Below, one piece after another: positions 57,778 through 64,000 of a stretch of DNA of 64,000 nucleotides. The stretch's first letter is position 1. Each line of letters begins with the position of its first letter. A program made the translations under genes and the position numbers. The stretch is from Triticum aestivum (taxonomy: Eukaryota > Streptophyta > Magnoliopsida > Poales > Poaceae): NCBI RefSeq assembly GCF_018294505.1, contig NC_057795.1:525867871-525931870 (forward strand). The letters are read 5' to 3'. The notes under the pieces are model-generated. The model searched no databases, was not told where the DNA came from, and saw only the letters and a list, made by a program, of their open reading frames with translations.

Positions 57778-59041
57778 TATGAAGCAACCAATATTTATAA
57801 TGCTTTGCTTATGCTGTATGCTTTTAAAATTATGTCCAACAGACAATTTGAACGATGCCTATTTAAAGTATGCAACCTCAACTGTGTCATTTTATCATCC
57901 TTTTTAGACAAAGTTGTTGTTGGCAGTAATGCAGTTCTCTCGAACACATAGAGTGGTACTAATAATAACAAAAAGCAGCCATCTGAACAGTAACAAGGAA
58001 ATGCAAATGGTAGAAACTTTGCACTTAACATACGATGTTCAAAAACAATTCTCATAGTATGTAGTTCAAAAAAATCTTATAATAACTATTCAGCTAACAC
58101 AAGCGTATCATGGACCATCCATTCTAATAGCAGAATAGATAATTAACAACATTGCTAATGTAGTACAGAAATGCATATTATGCAGTCATCTAGAACACAG
58201 AATGTAGTTTAAGAAAAGGAGAAATCTCATAAACAGCCATAACCACTGTAATACAGCTACAACGAAGTACGCTACCAAAGAAAATGCAGTGCACTACAAC
58301 GTATGCCGCGACTACAACAAATAAAATTAAAGCACTAAAACTATAGACAATGTGATAAACTGATAGAGGTGTCAATTTCACTCGCACTTCCATAACTCGC
58401 CTAAAAATTGTACAGCCACTAAACTATCGAAAAATACACCCGCAAAAATTTACATGGAAGACATGGCAACTTGACAAACAACATCACCTTTCATTTAAAA
58501 ACCACGATTCAAAAAATGACAATTATACCCGCAACACAATGAATTCAAACCTACAGCAACAGTAATTACAATATTCAAACACGCGTGAACGGGCAAAAAT
58601 CAAAAAAATCAACAAGAACAGAGGAGCGGACGAAGCTCACCCACCCGCACAACCAAAATAACAAGAATTGAAAACTAACTCCTAAAAATTAACAAATTAT
58701 AGAGTGAACGGACCGATTAAAACGAACGCAATCAAAGAATTCCTACTAAATAACAACATCCGATCACAAAAAAATCGCATCTGACGCGAACACGAATGAA
58801 CAGAGAAAGCTCGTCCGCCAAATTCCTCGATTTGCAAGCACTCTAGTATATTTTCCTGTAAATTAGAAAGAATAAAGCTAAAATGAGATGCAGACACAAA
58901 CTGAATCATCCCGTGACACCCGATTCCACATAGAACACGTGGGCGGAACACGGGAAAATGAAGCAGTTCTCCCGTGAAGCATTGCAGTGCCCAACGTAAA
59001 GAAGATACAGTGCACTTGCGTTCAGCGTGCAGTGCGGAAGC
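57778..59041. other. Right subterminal region of the giant MULE
   Basis: AT-rich DNA with motif copies that become frequent again in the last 100 bp (GATACAGTGCAC, GCGTGCAGTGCGG). 58440-58960 looks like the promoter or 5' UTR side of a lost gene but holds no convincing frame. Confidence 0.55.
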
Positions 59042-59087
59042 GGTGTGCAGAATAGTTATTCTGCTAATATTAGCAGAATAGACCGTC
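59042..59087 (-). repeat. Right TIR-like end of the giant MULE
   Basis: Reverse complement begins with GGTCTATTCTGCTAA and contains TATTCTGCACACC, the two blocks seen at the left end. The inner part forms a perfect palindrome (59057-59080). Confidence 0.6.
59057..59080. repeat. 24-bp perfect palindrome in the right TIR
   Basis: TATTCTGCTAAT followed by its exact reverse complement. The left TIR has no such palindrome, so the right end has been rearranged or the left has decayed. Confidence 0.9.
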
Positions 59088-59104
59088 TGTGTGTGTGTGT
59101 GTAT
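59087..59104. repeat. (GT)n microsatellite between two transposon ends
   Basis: About eight GT units separate the right end of the giant element from the start of the next one at 59111. Confidence 0.9.
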
Positions 59105-59249
59105 ACATCTGGGCTATTATGTTACGCGTAATAGAATATTATTCTGTTACCCTTTTTAAACTGACGGTTTTAGGTGCTTGTACTGATGTTCTCGAAGCGG
59201 TTGAACTGATGCTTTCAGTTGTGTTTAACAGATCGTCTTCCTTAGTTCA

Positions 59250-59880
59250 AAAACTTTTTGTAATTTTTTTGTCGGAACGGGGCGTGTAATATATCATTGG
59301 AAAGCTCTTGACAACCATAATTCAAGTATATTGAACATTTTTGCAAAATCACTATGGTTTAAGAGTAGTTTTGAAAAAACAGTTTTTTTCAAAACCGAAA
59401 ACGTGAATCATATTTTGGACTCAATTTTCAAACCGTTCGTCGGAATTGAGAAAATAAGATGGTGTTGGCAAGCTGGTAAAAATCCGCATCTTCCTTATAT
59501 GTATTATTTTTTCTAATTCTATACGATTTAAAAGTAATTTGAAAAACGGTGAAATTTTGGGCGAAATGTATTTTCGTGATTTTTTGCAAACGGTTTGTCG
59601 GATTGACGCAAATGATACGGCGTTGGAAAGCTATGGAAAATGCGCAACTTTTTTGTATATAAATGTTTTTCTAATTCTTTACGGTTTAAAAAAGAATTCG
59701 AATACGGTCAAATTTGATTTTGAACGCGATTTTTTTTAAAAGTTTGTCGAAATATGGAAAATAATATACTGTTGGATAGCTATCGAAAATACGAAACTTA
59801 GTCATGTTGAACGTTTTCTCTACTTCGCAACCGTTTGAGAGTAATTTTGAATACGGCATGACGGATCCTGCTGTTTTCTC
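59250..59880 (+). repeat. Degenerate 150-165-bp tandem repeat, about four units
   Basis: Each unit has GTTTGTCGGA, GTTGGAAAGCTATGG, a TTTTCTAATTCTTTACGGTTT block and GTAATTTGAATACGG. Unit starts are near 59271, 59437, 59597 and 59743. The units are strongly diverged. Subterminal arrays of this kind occur in several plant DNA transposons. Confidence 0.7.
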
Positions 59881-61220
59881 GTCTCAAAAACAGAGTAGTC
59901 GTACTGATACATGTGTATGTTTGTACTGAGCTATTTTTTGTAGAGTAATTTTGAACGGTTCCGAAAAACGGTACTTTTAGCGATGCTTGCATGAGTTTGT
60001 ACTAAGTGTGTTTTCACTAACTAGACTTTGCTCTGTTTTTTGGGTAATATTTTTCTCGTAAGTTTTCAACGGTTTACTGTATCGTCGCCCCTGTACTTGT
60101 ATGGTTTGTATCATCGAACTGAATGATATTTTATTCAAAAATAAAATGTGTTTGTTTTGTTTCTTTTTTAAACACAACATTTTTTTGACAACGTTGTTCT
60201 GGACTTCTCTCATTTTACGACTTGTACTGAGGTACTTACTAAGCAGGATTTTCATGGGGTTTCTTTTTTTGCTTCAGTTTTTACAGTTTGAATTTCTAAC
60301 ATTTCTTTTATTCTGAACGGACCACCGTTTTTAACTCGTACTGAGGTACTTACTACGCCCGAACTGGGGTGGCTGTCGTTGAACTGAATGACATTTTTTC
60401 AAAAAGAAAAGTTTTCTGTGTCTTTTTTTAACTCAACATTTTTTTGCAACGGTGCTTTGGACTTCTCTGAATTTACTACTTGAACTTTTACCATTTGATT
60501 TTCCGTGGGTTTCTTTTTGTTTGAGTTTTTTTCCCAACCTCATGTGGAATGTCATGTTGAACTTACAACTTTTTTAATTATGAACTTACTGTGCTTTTAC
60601 AATGCCAAAGCTAGCAAATAGTAGGACATTCACCCAACTTTTTTAACCCAAACTGATTATTCTCTTTAATTTGAACTGATCATTCATTTTTTAGAATCCA
60701 ATCTAATCATGGCTTTTACTTCAAATTTATTTTTAAATTCAAACTAACCATTTTTTTCATTTTGAACTGATCATTGTTTTTAATTTGTACTGATTAATTG
60801 TTTTTTATGTAAACCATTTCTTTCATTGTTGCATGCACAGCAAACGGTCATGTATACCTTCTTTGAAGAAGTAATAATCATATCATCATAGACAGAGAAT
60901 TTTCCGCACATATAATACATGTACATGAATGACATATACACCACAACGGCCGCACATTTTCATAGATGAATGACATATACACCACACCGACCGCACATTT
61001 TCATATTACAGCTACAACAGACAAAACCAAAAATTGTACAACAATCATACATTTCAGACCAAAGATTTTAGTATATGAGTGCAAAAATAGTAGAAAAATA
61101 TACATGGACCGAGTCCTTGTGTTTTCTTTCTTCAGTGCCCAGATCATACAATAAAACGTACACCTAACACATGCACTGCACATACAAGTGCAAACTCTCC
61201 CAGTAGATTTTGTTTTGCAA
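59881..61220. other. T-rich, gene-free part of the second element
   Basis: Contains many TTGTACTGA, TTGAACTGA and GAACTTA motif copies (densest at 59890-60800) and a 38-bp direct repeat around 60924 and 60967. No gene seen. Confidence 0.6.
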
Positions 61221-61224
61221 ACTC

Positions 61225-61435
61225 CTAGAGTTCTTGTGTTTTGAACTCCTGGTACAAGTTCATGGTATGGGCAGTGCGGCGATGGAGCCCCCCCGGCAGT
61301 GGCAGGAGGCTCGACACAATCAGCATGGCAGCTGCGAGGTTGAACGGCCTGGGGCGAACTGGTTGGACTGCTGGTCGCAGCGGCGTCGAACCCAACTGGA
61401 GAAGTTCAAAAAGGAACTTCATCTTCACCATATAG
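61225..61435 (-). pseudogene. Unidentified exon-like fragment
   Basis: GC-rich minus-strand frame including PLRPAVQPVRPRPFNLAAAM and a short hydrophobic stretch. Base composition differs sharply from the AT-rich surroundings, as expected of captured host sequence. I do not recognise the family. Confidence 0.3.
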
Positions 61436-61668
61436 ACTACACCAATACTGAAAAATAAAGAATAACTGAAGTACGAGAGGAAGACGAGCCTAAGTTCAAA
61501 TTACACACACATAAGCTGCAAGCTCCATGTTCCAGCTTGTATATGATTCATTTTAATGTTGGATTCCTCAGTCCAAAATTAAAGTAACACACGTGACCGA
61601 TCAACACACAAATCATAATACCAATCCTGCTGACTTTTGTTGACTGAAGTACAGATGTGGATGCATAC

Positions 61669-61815
61669 CTTGACAGTAGTCAGAGACAACCACGACAAGG
61701 TCCCGGCTGCCACCCCGCTTTCGCCGCTGACGGCCAGCAAGGACACCGCAGTGAGGAGGGCGTCCTAGTACCCTAGCTCGCGGACGGAGGGGTTGGGCGC
61801 CGGCGGTGCGAACAT
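61669..61815 (-). pseudogene. Unidentified captured exon with a stop
   Basis: Minus-strand frame MFAPPAPNPSVRELGY, an in-frame TAG at 61767-61765, then DALLTAVSLLAVSGESGVAA and LSWLSLTTVK up to a GGTATGC donor at 61669. Hydrophobic and GC-rich; the source gene is not recognised. Confidence 0.35.
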
Positions 61816-62804
61816 GGAAACAAGGAGGAAATTGGACTTGCAGTTGTTAACAAGGTGAACTAAAAAGCATACAAAACATACACTGAAGTGCGGGATCCGA
61901 CTGGTGATGTTGCGGCGGGCCATCTGCACACACGGTCACACTCCACCGTGCCGCAATCTCCACCTCGTTGAACTGAATGAAATATATAAATTGAACCGAA
62001 TTGTAAGAAGAATTTGGACATCATGTGTACATTAAGAAATAAACTTGAGCAGTACCAACTACTAAACAAAAAGTTTTGGTATATTCAGATTAGAGATTGT
62101 ACATTAGTGAACTTTTTCTCCCTACATAATCATTAATCAAATAGATGTACTATTCGCGAGTTTTTATCAACATGATAAGTAGTAGCAGTACCACTCTAGG
62201 TGGCAAAGTAGTAGCGGCACAAAAGAAGGCCACCGTCAACCGTGAGTACTACCGCGACACCTAAACTATGTGTTGGACATGCTTGCTTTACATAGTACTA
62301 AAAGTTTTTTATGGAAAAAAGTACTACAAGATTTGTGAACACGAGGGCATACAGAAGTTGTACTGAGGGTGTGAATTAGATTGGCCGGAAGAAGAATACG
62401 AAGATGATGTCAGACCGGATGGCTGAGTGGGACGCGGGGTCAGGTTGGACTGAAGGAGCAATCTGAATACAAAGCACTAGTGATAATAATAAGGTAGTCA
62501 AGCATCTAGTTTTGGCACACCCAATAATAGTTGTACTGAGATGGTCAACTAATTGTACTGAGATAGTGAACTTATTTATTGCAAAAAGAAAGTCTATGGC
62601 TGCGGGGATACCCCTCCGGCGCCAACATCCAGCAGGGAGCCTCCCATGGTAGTAACACATTGTTCCTTTTTCTGTGATTTTTTATGAACTGATGATCAAA
62701 TCCATAGTGAACTGTTACACCTAGTGTATGTTTTCTTTTTTGGTGGGGCATGATTGGAACTAGTACGAAGCAGTGTGGGGATTAGAAGAGGAGGCGTACA
62801 TACA
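61816..62804. other. Spacer between captured fragments
   Basis: AT-rich DNA with TTGTACTGA motif copies near 62360, 62535 and 62555. A short GC-rich piece at 62390-62460 and another at 62600-62645 may be exon fragments; neither is recognisable. Confidence 0.4.
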
Positions 62805-63177
62805 TGAGGATGTCATCGGCGAACTTGCACACGGAGGCCACAGAGGAGAGGTCGAGCTCCATGAGCTCCATGAGCCTGAACAACATCAGCCTCTAGTTTT
62901 AATCATAGTCCCAAATCAGCACCAACCTGACAGGTTAATTAGTCTACAAGAACGGAACACTAAGCAATGTTTTCCGAAGTACTGTATCCATTTTGACAAT
63001 CGAGTTTAATTAAGACCCGAACCTGTAGGTAAGGTAGGGACGGGCGGTGATCTCCTTGCGCACACCCTTGAACCGCCTGTACTCTTCACCTAGCAGAGTT
63101 CCCAGCTTCCACAAGACAGGCTTTAGGGCCCCTGTCGCCACACCCACAAGAGCTGCCTCCATGACCATTTGCATGCT
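62805..63177 (-). pseudogene. Chimeric gene fragment starting with an NLR Rx-type N-terminal domain
   Basis: Exon 63177-63023 follows a TTGACAG acceptor and starts MQMVMEAALVG. The words ATGALKPVLWKLGTLLGEEY and RRFKGVRKEI are characteristic of the first helices of the Rx-type coiled-coil domain of cereal CC-NLR resistance proteins. After KEI the match ends. A phase-2 junction leads to a second exon at 62875-62805 (LMELMELDLSSVASVCKFAD) that I cannot place in an NLR, so the frame is probably a fusion of captured pieces. Only about 38 residues of NLR remain, with no NB-ARC or LRR, so it is not a resistance gene. Captured chimeras of this sort are typical of Pack-MULEs. The alternative is the first exon of a real NLR gene whose rest was lost. 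Confidence 0.5.
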
Positions 63178-64000
63178 CTGTCAATTCTGCGTGGAGGTCA
63201 GGCTGCCGAATGCACTGACAGTACACTAGATTTGCTTCTTCAGTCTACACCCTGGAAAAAGATGGATCAAAATCGACGGCAGATCGTGCCTGCAAGAATT
63301 CACTGAAAACTGAAAAGGATGGAAGCCACTAAGCCCAAGCAGTAATTCATAGAAAAAGGCTAAAATCGACGCCGGATCGTGCCTGCAAGAATATTTCTTC
63401 ATCGTGCTTGCTACGTCGATTCTGCTTGGAGGCCTTCGAATAAATTGACAGTAAAACAGCTAGCTAGATTTTTTTCGTCTTCAATCGAACAAGCCAAGAC
63501 CCTGGAAAGAGAAATAATCCAAGTTAGCCAAGGGTACCTGAAAGCTCATAGTACGCTAGTAGGAGCTCAGAGTTCGCTCGCTCTGCTCTCGGCATGGATC
63601 CAGTGCGCTAAGTGCTGACCATGAACAGTGGAATTTATTCCACTGTTCGACGCGTTGTCGATCTGAACCCTGAAAAAGAACTGATTCACGGACAATCTCT
63701 GCGCGGAACGAGCTACTGATCGATCCCGTGCCGGAGCAGGCCAATGTGCCGGCGGCGGCCGCGGCACAGAGGAGGAGGAGATGCAAGCACGGCAGTGGGG
63801 GAGGGGACGGGGCCGTACCTAACGGGATCGAGCTGTCGTGGAGGATGGCCGGCCACGGAGTAGCACGGCACCTCACACCGACGAGGAGAGTGAATCTGCG
63901 AAGCTTGGACGCCGGTGACACGTGCACCACGAGTGAGGAGGTGGTGCTGGTGGCGGCGAGGGCCGTCGCGGAGCCCCGCTTGAGGCGAGGCCGGCCGGAG
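63178..64000. other. Upstream region of the chimeric fragment
   Basis: A minus-strand leader with likely 5' UTR exons. 63300-63400 contains a near repeat (ATCGACGGCAGATCGTGCCTGC and ATCGACGCCGGATCGTGCCTGC, partial). The right 300 bp is GC-rich and may be promoter or captured exon DNA. No firm gene. Confidence 0.35.

Larger units (their letters stand above)
11530..59040 (+). repeat. Dispersed ATGCAGTRC / ATGCAGTTC motif across the MULE
   Basis: Introns and intergenic DNA of the giant element contain the core GCAGT followed by AC, GC or TC every few tens of bases; for example I count about 14 copies and close variants in 53440-54060. They are plus-strand oriented from end to end, including inside the minus-strand Ulp1-like gene, and are absent from the nested Tekay element and solo LTR. 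Spacing is irregular, so this is not a tandem satellite. Function unknown; transposase or host-protein binding sites would be one idea. Confidence 0.75.
10842..59087. mobile_element. Giant Mutator-like (MULE) transposon with gene cargo, about 48 kb
   Basis: Three things tie this span together. The outer ends carry matching inverted sequences (10842-10889 and 59042-59087). A FAR1/MULE-type transposase gene reads inward from the left end. All the non-coding DNA between the ends carries the same dispersed ATGCAGT motif in one orientation. Cargo in order is transposase, B3-like gene, exonuclease, two-exon exonuclease, Ulp1-like protease, exonuclease, second B3-like gene, plus three candidate small-RNA genes. 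Without the nested Tekay element and solo LTR the element would be about 29.5 kb. No 8-9-bp target duplication is visible; the flanks are AT and GT microsatellites. It could instead be two related elements joined, but the uniform motif and the block duplication argue for one. Confidence 0.6.
59111..64000. mobile_element. Start of a second MULE-like element, back to back with the first
   Basis: The end GGGCTATTATGTTACGCG resembles the first element's GGTCTATTATGATAACACC, followed by an AATAG...CTATTA-rich segment up to 59152. The DNA beyond carries its own dispersed motif, TTGTACTGA / TTGAACTGA, roughly the reverse complement of the first element's motif family, as if this element lay in the opposite orientation. 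Host-gene pieces occur at 61.2-64 kb. The element continues beyond the window; no transposase is seen. Confidence 0.45.

Noticed and set aside
62805..63177. A functional disease-resistance (NLR) gene
   Set aside because: Only the first 38 or so residues resemble an NLR; NB-ARC and LRR parts are absent and the frame continues into unrelated sequence.

Overview
This is nuclear DNA of a large-genome grass, most likely a Triticeae (wheat/Aegilops/barley type). I base that on the transposon families present, the plant splice signals, the GRF-type coiled-coil gene remnant and the assembly gaps in repeats. There is no bacterial-style operon and I see no ordinary single-copy host gene. Almost all of the window is transposable elements nested in one another.

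Layout. 1-7114: 3' half of a Tat-lineage Ty3/gypsy element (decayed pol, a four-exon antisense gene with the plant 'putative gypsy type transposon' domain, 3' LTR). It sits inside the gag gene of an Athila-lineage (Sabrina-like) element, whose remaining gag, primer-binding site and 5' LTR occupy 7115-9803 on the minus strand. 9804-10800: remnant of a GRF-associated coiled-coil gene. About 10842-59087: what I read as one giant Mutator-like (MULE) transposon of about 48 kb. Its two ends share TIR-like blocks, and it carries a FAR1/MULE transposase gene, two split B3-like genes, three DEDDy-type 3'-5' exonuclease genes, a long Ulp1/C48 protease-like gene and three copies of a candidate Pol III small-RNA gene. 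Inside it are a complete, young 14.1-kb Tekay/Del-like chromovirus (15351-29496), which splits the transposase gene, and a 4.65-kb solo LTR (42930-47583), which splits an exon of the Ulp1-like gene. 59111-64000: the start of a second, related element placed back to back with the first, with a degenerate 150-bp repeat array and captured host-gene pieces, including the N-terminal Rx-type domain of an NLR gene.

The most unusual signal is in the non-coding DNA of the 48-kb element. It is sprinkled for its whole length with a short motif, roughly ATGCAGTRC or ATGCAGTTC, nearly always in the same orientation whatever strand the neighbouring gene is on, and it is even built into a coding minisatellite of the transposase. 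The second signal is a three-copy repeat whose minus strand has a plant snRNA-type promoter (USE plus TATA at Pol III spacing) and an eight-T terminator, predicting a 177-178-nt RNA.

How the genes fit together: transposase, Ulp1-like protease, exonucleases, B3-like DNA-binding proteins and the small RNA gene share one element, and the exonuclease and RNA genes are duplicated as a block. That suggests long-term cargo rather than random capture. The transposase and Ulp1 copies here are broken, by nonsense codons, frameshifts and nested insertions, so this copy is probably non-autonomous. The exonuclease and B3 genes still have intact reading frames. All family assignments come from reading motifs by eye; no database search was possible. 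Three runs of N (726, 301 and 434 bases) interrupt the sequence.
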